A stretch of DNA of 64,000 nucleotides, taken from contig JAKFVL010000016.1 of assembly GCA_021732215.1 (NCBI GenBank), positions 1 through 64,000 of the forward strand, read 5' to 3'. This document shows positions 45,000-52,012 of the stretch, in pieces (the first letter of the stretch is position 1; every line of letters starts with the position of its first letter). The position numbers and the translations under genes are program-made. The notes below the pieces were generated by a model. It was given only the letters and a program-made list of their open reading frames with translations. It was not told the DNA's origin and searched no databases. The stretch comes from Hyphomicrobiales bacterium (GTDB lineage: Bacteria; Pseudomonadota; Alphaproteobacteria; Rhizobiales; Xanthobacteraceae).

Positions 45000-45800
45000 T
45001 TACTCCGCCGCCTGCTGGTAATTCCGCGCCAGCTTTGCCAGCGCATCGTCCGGCACGGTCTTGATCGGCGCAAAATCCCGATGCGCGATGAACTCCGGCC
45101 GCGTCGGCGTGCGGATGTAGTTCGAGCAGGCATTCAGTGTCAGATACACGATCTTGCGCGGATACGGCGTGATGTTGCCGGCCGAGCCGTGCACCAGATT
45201 GCCGTGGAACATCAGCATGCCGCCCGGCTTGCCGGTCGGTGCGACGATGCCGCCGTCCTTCACCAGCCGCGTGACGGTGTCCTCGTCCAGCGTCCACAGC
45301 GGATAGGAGGTGGTCGCGAGGTCATGGGAGGCCTTCAGATCGCCAGCCGTCTGGCTGCGCGGCACCAGCATCAACGGGCCGTTGATGTGCATCACCTCGT
45401 CGATGAAGATCGCGATATTCATGGCGCGCGGCTCCGGCATGCCGTCGTCGCGCTTCCAGGTGCCGTAGTCCTGATGCCACTGCCAGACGTCGCCGGTGAA
45501 CGCCGACTTCGCGTTGATCTTGAACTGATGCATGTAGACGTGTTCGCCGAACAGTTGCTCGATCGGCTCGATCATGCGCGGATGCGCACCGAGAATGCGA
45601 AACGCCTCGTTGTATGTGTGGGCGGCGAACGCGGTGCGCGGCGCGCCGCTCTTTTCGCGCCAGACTTCCGGGCGCTCCTCCTTGTAGATTTCCACAGCCT
45701 CGCTGCGCAGTACTGACACTTCCTCCGGCGTGAACAGCTCGGGCAGGAACAACCAGCCTTCCTTGTGAAACGTATCGATCTGGGCTTGCGTGAGTTTCAT
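45000..45800 (-). CDS. Phytanoyl-CoA dioxygenase family protein, EctD-like
   Basis: A 266-residue Fe(II)/2-oxoglutarate dioxygenase. The iron ligands are H109 and D111 in WQWHQDYG and H204 in GNLVHGS; Arg215 probably binds 2-oxoglutarate. The segment WHQDYGTWKRDDGMPEPRAMN resembles the signature of ectoine hydroxylase (EctD). No ectABC genes are in the window, so the substrate is probably not ectoine made here. It is in the GntR/COG4091 cluster. Confidence 0.92.
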   Translation of the reverse strand: MKLTQAQIDTFHKEGWLFLPELFTPEEVSVLRSEAVEIYKEERPEVWREKSGAPRTAFAAHTYNEAFRILGAHPRMIEPIEQLFGEHVYMHQFKINAKSAFTGDVWQWHQDYGTWKRDDGMPEPRAMNIAIFIDEVMHINGPLMLVPRSQTAGDLKASHDLATTSYPLWTLDEDTVTRLVKDGGIVAPTGKPGGMLMFHGNLVHGSAGNITPYPRKIVYLTLNACSNYIRTPTRPEFIAHRDFAPIKTVPDDALAKLARNYQQAAE

Positions 45801-45841
45801 CGCAGTCTCTCCCTTTCGTTGTGCGCTGGCGTTTTTTCATT

Positions 45842-45915
45842 GAGCATGATCTTGATCCGAAAACCGGTATCCATCCCGGATCAAGTCCGGGACAGGCATT
45901 TTCGGGATCATGCTC
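45842..45915. repeat. Interspersed inverted repeat, GCGCATGATC family (diverged long copy)
   Basis: GAGCATGATC and GATCATGCTC are perfect outer ends. Inside are CCGAAAACCGG and a nested TCCCGGATCAAGTCCGGGA palindrome. The right end touches the GntR stop codon. It separates the GntR and dioxygenase genes. Confidence 0.75.
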
Positions 45916-46586
45916 TACGCCGCGCGGCTCGCCGCCTTGAGGCGCTCTTCCGTGGTCCGTCCGGCTGTCAGCGCGTGGGCCTGCGCCGCCATTTCGGCAG
46001 CCGCCGCCTCGCCCGACAGAATGTGCTTGGCGATCGATTCATGTTCGGCCCATGCGCGCGCGCGATAATCGCCTACGAGCACGCTCGCCATCGAGCGGCG
46101 CATGTGAGGCCATTGCGGCGCGACCGTCTCCTCGATTGCCGGGCTTCCGGCGAGACGATAGATCGCGCGGTGAAAATCCACGTCGAGATCGATCAGCGTC
46201 GCAAGTGTTGTCTGCGCCGAGATCTTCCGCCCGGCATCGAGCGCGCGTTCGAGAGCGGCACGACCGGCGGCATCGTGCCTTGCATGTTGAGCAGCAAGGC
46301 GCGCGGCCAGTGCGTCGAGCGCGGCGCGCACCTCGTAAAGCTGGCGGATGCGAATGGGATCGAGCGGGGCGACCTGAAAGCCCTTGCGGCCGCTTTCGGA
46401 AACCAGCCCCTGACGATGCAACAAATGCAGCGCGTGACTGACCGGCTGGCGCGACACGCCAAGCTGCTCGGCCAGTTCATGCTGACGAATGCGATGCCCC
46501 GGCGGCAGGCTGAGATCGATGATCCCCTGCAGAAGCCGTTGATAGACCTGATCAATCAGGTTTGGCGCAGTATCCAGTGGGGTCAT
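45915..46586 (-). CDS. GntR family regulator (FCD subfamily)
   Basis: A 223-residue regulator. The winged helix-turn-helix is at about 10-75 (RQHELAEQLGVSRQPVSHALHLLHRQGLV) and the C-terminal FCD ligand domain includes DVDFHRAIYRLAGSPAI. FCD-GntR proteins repress catabolic genes until a substrate carboxylic acid binds. ATG 46586 lies 7 bases from a perfect 23-bp palindrome, probably its own operator. It heads the dioxygenase/dehydrogenase cluster on the same strand. Confidence 0.93.
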   Translation of the reverse strand: MTPLDTAPNLIDQVYQRLLQGIIDLSLPPGHRIRQHELAEQLGVSRQPVSHALHLLHRQGLVSESGRKGFQVAPLDPIRIRQLYEVRAALDALAARLAAQHARHDAAGRAALERALDAGRKISAQTTLATLIDLDVDFHRAIYRLAGSPAIEETVAPQWPHMRRSMASVLVGDYRARAWAEHESIAKHILSGEAAAAEMAAQAHALTAGRTTEERLKAASRAA

Positions 46587-46593
46587 CGCGACC

Positions 46594-46616
46594 TTTCGGA
46601 ATTCGGAATTCCGAAA
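46594..46616. promoter_or_regulatory. Probable GntR operator, perfect 23-bp palindrome
   Basis: TTTCGGAATTC and GAATTCCGAAA are 11-base perfect arms around a single G. It ends 7 bases before the GntR start codon, where bound repressor would block translation or promoter access. The position fits autoregulation. Confidence 0.7.
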
Positions 46617-46661
46617 TGGACAATAGAGCTGCGCATGGAGCGAAGTCAATGCTGGGCCATT

Positions 46662-46699
46662 GGACGACTCGGCCAAAGGCCGAGTTTTTCTAGTCGTCC
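46662..46699 (+). terminator. Terminator-like hairpin on the plus strand without a recognised gene
   Basis: ACTCGGCC pairs with GGCCGAGT, followed on the plus strand by TTTTT. An outer pair GGACGACT/AGTCGTCC extends it into the stop codon of the sulfite-oxidase-like gene. No plus-strand gene precedes it; a short divergent transcript from the GntR operator region is possible. Confidence 0.45.
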
Positions 46700-47361
46700 G
46701 AATAGCGCTGCTCGGCCCACGGATCGCCGCGGTTGTGATAGCCGTTCACTTCCCAGAAGCCCGGCTTGTCCGCGATCATGAAGTCGATCTTCTGGATCCA
46801 CTTGGCGCTCTTCCAGAAATAGAGATGCGGAATCACCAGCCGCAGCGGCCCGCCGTGCTCGCGGGTCAGCGGCTTGCCTTGCCACGTATGCACCAGCATG
46901 GCATTCGGCGCGGCGAAATCATCCAGTGGCACGTTGGTGGTGTAGCCGTCATAGCTCGTCAGCGTCACGAAGCCCGCTTCCGGCTTCGGCATCACCACGT
47001 CGAGCAGATCGTGGGTCAGCACGCCCTTCCAATCGTTGTCGTAACGCGACCATGTCGTCACGCAATGAATGTCGGTGGTCTCCTTGCTCTGCGGCAATTT
47101 GAGAAACTCGTTCCAGTCCCAGCTCGCGGGATGATCCACCGCGCCGGTCACATCGAGCCGCCAGTGATGCAGCGGCACGCTCGGCGTCTGCCCGAGGTCG
47201 AGCACCGGCCAGTCTTTCGTCAAATGCTGGCCGGGCGGCAGGCGATCGGTCTCCGGCCGCGTGATGCGCCCGGTGATGAACTTGCGATCGCGCGCCCAGC
47301 GCCGCTTGGTCGCGGTCAGCTTTGAATCGTCTGGCGTTGCGCCTTTGTCGTCTGCACTCAT
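46690..47361 (-). CDS. Molybdopterin-dependent sulfite-oxidase-like oxidoreductase
   Basis: A 223-residue protein with the sulfite oxidase Mo-binding fold. The conserved Cys100 in TDIHCVTTWSR is the molybdenum ligand position, and REHGGPLRLVIPHLYFWKSAKWI is the family segment. No signal peptide is visible, so it is not exported by itself. The substrate is unknown; YedY-like methionine sulfoxide reduction is one possibility. It begins inside the stop codon of the membrane protein gene (ATGA overlap). Confidence 0.9.
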   Translation of the reverse strand: MSADDKGATPDDSKLTATKRRWARDRKFITGRITRPETDRLPPGQHLTKDWPVLDLGQTPSVPLHHWRLDVTGAVDHPASWDWNEFLKLPQSKETTDIHCVTTWSRYDNDWKGVLTHDLLDVVMPKPEAGFVTLTSYDGYTTNVPLDDFAAPNAMLVHTWQGKPLTREHGGPLRLVIPHLYFWKSAKWIQKIDFMIADKPGFWEVNGYHNRGDPWAEQRYSDD

Positions 47362-47852
47362 GCCATCATCGCCGGCCGCGGGTGGAATTTACGGGTGGCC
47401 ATATAACCGAGAACGACAAAAGCGATCAGAGCGATGCCCTGCACGATCGCGAATGGCGGCTCGGACTGCGTCGGCGCCAGCGCCTTCAGCGCCGGCACCT
47501 TGCCGAACAACTGGATGATCAGCACGAACACGTTGAGATAGAGCGAGATCACCGCACCGATCGCATAGATCGGCCGCCATGCGCCTCGCAGGTCGAAACT
47601 GTATTTGGCCAGCACCGTGAACAGCAGAACCAGCAGCGCTATCACCGCGACGCCGTGGGCCGGCGTGAATGTCGCGGCAGGCAGAACAACACCGGTCAGG
47701 CTGGTCGCCACCGACATGATGAGAAACAGCGCGGTCCATCCCTCGCATCGCTGCGACTTCAGCAATCCGGCCAAAACAGGAAAGCCGGCGACGATCGCGA
47801 CAATGCTGATGGCGGTATGAATGAAAGCCTGAATAGTCATTCCGAGGATCAT
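47358..47852 (-). CDS. Membrane protein partner of the sulfite-oxidase-like enzyme
   Basis: A 164-residue inner-membrane protein with four predicted helices (FIHTAISIVAIVAGFPVLAGL, TALFLIMSVATSLTGVVLP and others) and a conserved His in FTPAHGVAV. It may be a heme-binding electron carrier, as membrane partners of such enzymes usually are. GGAGAA precedes ATG 47852; a longer frame starts at 47930. The overlap with the next gene shows joint translation. Confidence 0.82.
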   Translation of the reverse strand: MILGMTIQAFIHTAISIVAIVAGFPVLAGLLKSQRCEGWTALFLIMSVATSLTGVVLPAATFTPAHGVAVIALLVLLFTVLAKYSFDLRGAWRPIYAIGAVISLYLNVFVLIIQLFGKVPALKALAPTQSEPPFAIVQGIALIAFVVLGYMATRKFHPRPAMMA

Positions 47853-47962
47853 GAAAGTTCTCCGCTCCCAGCCGTGCCGCCGCCTTTGGCGATACCAAGC
47901 TGCATAATAATGCGCAGCGCTCGCGATCATGCAAGTGGATGAAAGACAAAGGTGGTCTGATT

Positions 47963-48718
47963 TCAGCGCCGCTTGATGCCGCCGATACTGGCGTCGATCC
48001 CGCGCTGAAGCAGCATCCAGTCGAAACCGACGGCGACAAGGCCGTAGCCGCGATCGATCATTGCATTGGCCTGCTCGACGGTGCGCGCCGCGCCGCCGAT
48101 CGGCACGCCGCTCTTGAGGATCGCGGCTTCTGCCCGTTGCATCAGCGCGACGGCTTCGGGATCGTCGGCACGGCCGTATTTGCCAATCGACGTCGCAAGA
48201 TCGCCCGGGCCGATCACAGCCACATCGATTCCCGGCACCGCCATGATCTCATCGATCCGCGCCACCGCGTCCGCATGTTCGATGGTGATCATGCAGATCA
48301 TGTTGTCGTCGGCTGCGGCCATGTAGTCCGGCATGCTCCTGCCCCAGGCGAACGGCGCATGAAACGGTCCCCATTGCCGCTCGCCCACTGGCGGATAGCG
48401 CACGCTGCTGACCGCGCGTTTCGCATCCGCCGCGCTGTTGATCATCGGAAAGTTGATGCCCATTGCGCCGATATCCATTGGCGCCTTCGCCAGCCATGGC
48501 TGATTGTCGGCGATCCGCACCAGCGCCGTGCAGGACGTGCCGCTGGTCGCGAGCACCATCGCATGCGCCATATTGAGATCGATCGGACCGTGCTCGAGAT
48601 CGATGATGATGAAGTCGAGCGACTGCGCCAGAATGCGCGCGGTCTGCACGCTCGGAACCGTCGCGATGACGCCGATGGCCGGCGTCTTGTCGTGCAGCAT
48701 CCTGAGCAAACGATTCAT
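47963..48718 (-). CDS. HpcH/HpaI aldolase family protein
   Basis: A 251-residue class II aldolase. The core DFIIIDLEHGPID, ICMITIEHADAV (metal-binding Glu) and IDVAVIGPGDLATSIG (metal-binding Asp) are intact. Relatives cleave 4-hydroxy-2-oxo acids to pyruvate and an aldehyde; the substrate is not fixed. It lies 12 bases downstream of the gamma-carbonic anhydrase homologue on the same strand. Confidence 0.94.
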   Translation of the reverse strand: MNRLLRMLHDKTPAIGVIATVPSVQTARILAQSLDFIIIDLEHGPIDLNMAHAMVLATSGTSCTALVRIADNQPWLAKAPMDIGAMGINFPMINSAADAKRAVSSVRYPPVGERQWGPFHAPFAWGRSMPDYMAAADDNMICMITIEHADAVARIDEIMAVPGIDVAVIGPGDLATSIGKYGRADDPEAVALMQRAEAAILKSGVPIGGAARTVEQANAMIDRGYGLVAVGFDWMLLQRGIDASIGGIKRR

Positions 48719-48730
48719 CGGTGGACCTGC

Positions 48731-49261
48731 TCAACCGATCTTCTTCAGCCCCGCCTTGAAGCGTTTGCCGTTCTGCACGTAATGCGGCGCGCCGCGCATC
48801 AAGGCCTTCGACTGTTCGGGCGTCAGCGTGCGGATGGCTTTTGCGGGTGCGCCGACCACCAGCGCGTTGTCACCGAACTCCTTGCCCTCGGTGATGATCG
48901 CGCCCGCGCCGACCACGCAGCCTTTGCCGATCTTCGCACCGTTCATGATGATCGCGCCCATGCCGATCAGCGCGCCATCCGCGATGGTGCAGCCGTGCAG
49001 GATCACGTTATGGCCGACGGTGCAATTGTCACCGACAGTCAACGGAAACCCGGGGTCGGTGTGAAACACGCACCCGTCCTGGACGTTCGATCCCTCACCG
49101 ATCTCGATCAGCTCGTTGTCGCCCCGCAGGATCGAACCGAACCACACGCTCGCATTGGCTTTCAGGCGAACGTTGCCGATCACCTCGGCGCTGTCGGCGA
49201 TGAAGTAGTGTCCGTCCGCGGGAAGCTGCGGGGATTTTCCGTCGAGTTCGTAGATGGCCAT
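48731..49261 (-). CDS. Gamma-carbonic anhydrase family protein
   Basis: A 176-residue left-handed beta-helix (hexapeptide-repeat) protein. The zinc ligands H67 (VFHTDPG), H84 and H89 (GHNVILHGC) are all present. YrdA/CaiE-type homologues often have weak or no carbonic anhydrase activity, so function is uncertain. ATG 49261 is preceded by AAGGGAG, which is buried in a hairpin (49270-49292). Confidence 0.93.
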   Translation of the reverse strand: MAIYELDGKSPQLPADGHYFIADSAEVIGNVRLKANASVWFGSILRGDNELIEIGEGSNVQDGCVFHTDPGFPLTVGDNCTVGHNVILHGCTIADGALIGMGAIIMNGAKIGKGCVVGAGAIITEGKEFGDNALVVGAPAKAIRTLTPEQSKALMRGAPHYVQNGKRFKAGLKKIG

Positions 49262-49269
49262 TACAAAGC

Positions 49270-49292
49270 GTCTCCCTTTTCGGAAGGGAGAC
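49270..49292 (-). promoter_or_regulatory. Hairpin enclosing the ribosome binding site of the carbonic anhydrase gene
   Basis: On the mRNA GTCTCCCTT pairs with AAGGGAGAC, a nine-pair stem. The 3' arm contains the Shine-Dalgarno sequence AAGGGAG, 10 bases before the start at 49261. It could reduce translation until opened by heat, a ligand or ribosome traffic. Confidence 0.55.
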
Positions 49293-49306
49293 TGCCAGAA
49301 AGCCAA

Positions 49307-49636
49307 TCAGGCGAGAAGCCCGAGCCCGCGCAGCGCCATCACCAGAAAGGTGCCGGACATCAGGCTCCAGAAGCCCGAGATGATGGTGGCCATCATCACA
49401 AACTCAAAACGGCGGCGTTCGATGCGGCGGGCGCTCAAGGTGTTGCGCATGATGATGAAGGGTGCGGCGAACACAAGGAACGGAACGGCAGCGAGGCTCT
49501 TCGACATCTCTTCCTGCTGCAACAGCCCGAAACCTGCGGGCCGCTCGACCCACGCCTGAAAGGCGCTGGTCAAGGCGCCGGCGAGCGCGAATCCGAGAGC
49601 CAGGATCAGAAAGGAGTTCAGCGCTTCGGCGGACAT
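49307..49636 (-). CDS. Small membrane protein of unknown function, 109 aa
   Basis: Three hydrophobic segments are seen: SFLILALGFALAGALTS, LAAVPFLVFAAPFIIM and FVMMATIISGFWSLMSGTFLVMAL, with a charged SARRIERRRFEF loop. No family is recognised. ATG 49636 (MSAEALN) is used; a GTG start six codons upstream is possible. An exact CtrA-like box lies 80 bases upstream. It is on the same strand as the carbonic anhydrase gene, 45 bases upstream of it. Confidence 0.75.
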   Translation of the reverse strand: MSAEALNSFLILALGFALAGALTSAFQAWVERPAGFGLLQQEEMSKSLAAVPFLVFAAPFIIMRNTLSARRIERRRFEFVMMATIISGFWSLMSGTFLVMALRGLGLLA

Positions 49637-49715
49637 CGGGGTTACTCGCAACACTCAAGGCAACAACCGTCGCCGAAATGCATCGCAAATTGCGCGGGCG
49701 GCCGCCACAACATCC

Positions 49716-49730
49716 TTAAGGAAAGGTTAA
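49716..49730. promoter_or_regulatory. CtrA-binding site (exact TTAA-N7-TTAA)
   Basis: TTAAGGAAAGGTTAA is an exact match. It lies 80 bases from the minus-strand membrane gene start and 117 bases from the plus-strand gene at 49847, so either or both may be controlled. Confidence 0.6.
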
Positions 49731-49846
49731 CAACGATCGCCGTTGTCGAACGAAACGCATGGCTAACGGCGCAAGCCTTTCCCGCGCATCGCCTTGCGAT
49801 CGTGTAACAATCGCGGGTGATTCGACCTGTCCGGAATCCGTTGCCG

Positions 49847-50560
49847 ATGGCCTTTCTCGCCTCGATCTCGCTTCGCACCCGCCCGCCGCTGCCGCGCAAA
49901 CGCAACTCGTGGCCGGTCATCCTGCTGTCGGCGACGATAGGCGCCATCGCGGTCGCCATCGTCGCCTATCTGCTCTGGCCGACATGGAATTCCCAGTCGG
50001 CGGCGAGCGATCCGACCCGCCTGCCCGTCACCATCGGCAACACGCTGTTCAATATTCCGACGCAAGCGATCCGGGTGAAGGTGCAGAAGCGATCCGGCCC
50101 GCAGGAGCGGGTCGATCTCGGCTTCGCCTATCCCTCGCTCGAGGCTCCGGTGAAACAGCGGGTGACGGTGGATTCCGTCGAAGCCAACGCGCCGGCGATC
50201 GATCGCATTTTCCTGTCGATCGCCGCGCATCACAGCACGCTGCCGCCCGACGAGCGCGCGCGCACGATCTATCCGCGCTATCTCGATCCCGGGCCGTCGC
50301 AGATTTCGGACGGTCTCAGCATGCGCGCGTTCCGCGACGCATCGCCCTATGCGAACGAGGATCTGTTTTTCGCCGACAATCCGGTGCTGTTTGCGCGGTG
50401 CTCGCGCGATGCGGCGACGCCCGGCATATGCATCAGCGAACGCCGGATCGACGGCGCCGACCTGACGTTCCGTTTTCCGCGACGCTGGTTGTCGAACTGG
50501 CGCGAGATCGCGGGTGCAATCGACAGGCTGATCGTGCAGGTCCGGGGACCGGGCAACTAG
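49847..50560 (+). CDS. Membrane-anchored protein of unknown function, 237 aa
   Basis: One transmembrane segment (WPVILLSATIGAIAVAIVAYLLWP, about residues 23-45) is followed by a soluble, probably periplasmic, domain with LPVTIGNTLFNIPTQAIRV and two Cys (ARCSRDAATPGICISERR). No catalytic motif is recognised. ATG 49847 is used; GTG 49817 is also possible. It ends with a 4-bp overlap with the convergent DUF3126 gene. Confidence 0.75.
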   Translation: MAFLASISLRTRPPLPRKRNSWPVILLSATIGAIAVAIVAYLLWPTWNSQSAASDPTRLPVTIGNTLFNIPTQAIRVKVQKRSGPQERVDLGFAYPSLEAPVKQRVTVDSVEANAPAIDRIFLSIAAHHSTLPPDERARTIYPRYLDPGPSQISDGLSMRAFRDASPYANEDLFFADNPVLFARCSRDAATPGICISERRIDGADLTFRFPRRWLSNWREIAGAIDRLIVQVRGPGN

Positions 50561-50775
50561 CCGATATCGACGAGATCGTCCTCGAGGATCGCCATCTGAA
50601 ACTGGAACGAGCGATCGTCGTCCTCATCATCGACGAACAGCACGCCGATGAACTCCTCGCCGATGTAGACCTCCGCCGAGTCGTCCTTTTTCGGACGCGG
50701 CACGACACGGATTTTCGGATTGCCGAACACCTTCTTCAGATAGGCGTCGAGTTTCCTGACTTCCTGAACGTCCAC
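50557..50775 (-). CDS. DUF3126 family protein, 72 aa
   Basis: A small acidic alphaproteobacterial protein: VDVQEVRKLDAYLKKVFGNPKIRVVPRP, then EVYIGEEFIGVLFVDDEDDDRSFQFQMAILEDDL. This matches DUF3126. GGAGAG lies just before GTG 50775; a frame extended to ATG 50802 is less likely. The function is unknown. It is convergent with the membrane protein gene. Confidence 0.88.
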   Translation of the reverse strand: MDVQEVRKLDAYLKKVFGNPKIRVVPRPKKDDSAEVYIGEEFIGVLFVDDEDDDRSFQFQMAILEDDLVDIG

Positions 50776-50925
50776 GGCGGCTCTCCAAGATGATGTGTGC
50801 AAATTTATCGTTCGACGGCGGGTATCAAAATCCGCAAGAACGCGGCGGACGCCGCGCTCTCAATCGTTCCGATGCTGTAGACCATTTTCCGGCAAAGGGG
50901 AAACAGCTTTCCCGGCCGGATGCGA

Positions 50926-51747
50926 TCAGTGCCCTATCGCGCTCAGCATCTGATTCATGGTTCGCGACGGCTCGGAGCAGCCAGCTTCACCCACGACCTT
51001 GGCGGGCACGCCCGCGACTGTGACGTTGTTGGGAACCGGCTTCACCACCACGGAACCCGCGGCAACGCGCGAACAGTGACCGACCTCGATGTTGCCGAGG
51101 ATTTTGGCGCCCGCGCCGAGCAGCACGCCGTAGCGGATTTTCGGATGACGATCCTCGTTCTCCTTGCCGGTGCCGCCGAGCGTGACGCCGTGAAGGATCG
51201 AGACGTCGTCTTCGATCACCGCCGTTTCGCCGACCACAAAGCCGGTGGCGTGATCGAGGAAGATGCCGCGGCCGATGCGGGCTGCCGGATTGATGTCGAC
51301 CTGGAAGGCCGAGGACGAACGGCTCTGCAGATAGTATGCGAAATCCTTGCGGCCCTTGTGCCAGAGCCAGTGCGCGAGGCGATGGGTCTGGATCGCGTGA
51401 AAACCCTTGAAGTAGAGCAGCGGGTCGATGAACCGCGACGTCGCCGGATCGCGATCGTAGACGGCGACGAGATCGGCGCGGAACATGTTGCCGAGGTCAG
51501 GCTCGTCGCGCAGCGCTTCGTTGAAGGCCTGCCGGATCAGGTCGCCGGACAGCGCCGAATGATCGAGGCGCTCGGCGATACGATGCACGACTGCATCTTC
51601 CAGTTTCGAGTGATGCAGCACCGAAGAATAGATGAAGGTCGCAAGCTCCGGCTCGCGTCGCGCGATCTCTTCGGCCTCTTCGCGAATCCGGTGCCAGACC
51701 GGATCGAGCGCGGCGACCTTTTGCGGATTGATGTTCTGTACGGCCAT
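50926..51747 (-). CDS. cysE: Serine O-acetyltransferase
   Basis: A 273-residue CysE that acetylates L-serine with acetyl-CoA in cysteine synthesis. The N-terminal helical domain (DPVWHRIREEAEEIARREPEL) is followed by the left-handed beta-helix with DINPAARIGRGIFLDHATGFVVGETAVIEDDVSILHGVTLGG, including the catalytic His/Asp. The C-terminus ends in SAIGH; CysK binding usually uses a C-terminal Ile, so the tail is slightly atypical. ATG 51747 is used. Confidence 0.96.
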   Translation of the reverse strand: MAVQNINPQKVAALDPVWHRIREEAEEIARREPELATFIYSSVLHHSKLEDAVVHRIAERLDHSALSGDLIRQAFNEALRDEPDLGNMFRADLVAVYDRDPATSRFIDPLLYFKGFHAIQTHRLAHWLWHKGRKDFAYYLQSRSSSAFQVDINPAARIGRGIFLDHATGFVVGETAVIEDDVSILHGVTLGGTGKENEDRHPKIRYGVLLGAGAKILGNIEVGHCSRVAAGSVVVKPVPNNVTVAGVPAKVVGEAGCSEPSRTMNQMLSAIGH

Positions 51748-52012
51748 GATGCGTTCTCGCGGATTGTTCTCGCAGACTGTCGATCGGCGCTCAGTATAGC
51801 AGCGTTGGCGCCCGCCCACCCATAGCTTGAGGTGGTTGAAGTTTATGTGAAATCAAGACCCGGCCCTTGACTACAACCAACCGCGTACTTGTGCCGGACG
51901 CCAAATTGTTGAAGCATATCGAACGGCCGGGGAAAATATCATTCGTACCAATACGTTAATCTCGCCTAAGTCGGGACTGTCATCTGCCGGGATTGCGGCC
52001 ATCGCAATTCCG

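Noticed and set aside
47939-49807. A 620-codon plus-strand frame across the aldolase and carbonic anhydrase genes
   Set aside because: Antisense to two conserved enzymes, with no ribosome binding site and low-complexity translation. Treated as a shadow.
51867-51959. A short frame LTTTNRVLVPDAKLLK starting with TTG before the polytopic membrane gene
   Set aside because: It ends after 30 codons, has no ribosome binding site, and its TTGACT start more probably belongs to a promoter -35 element.
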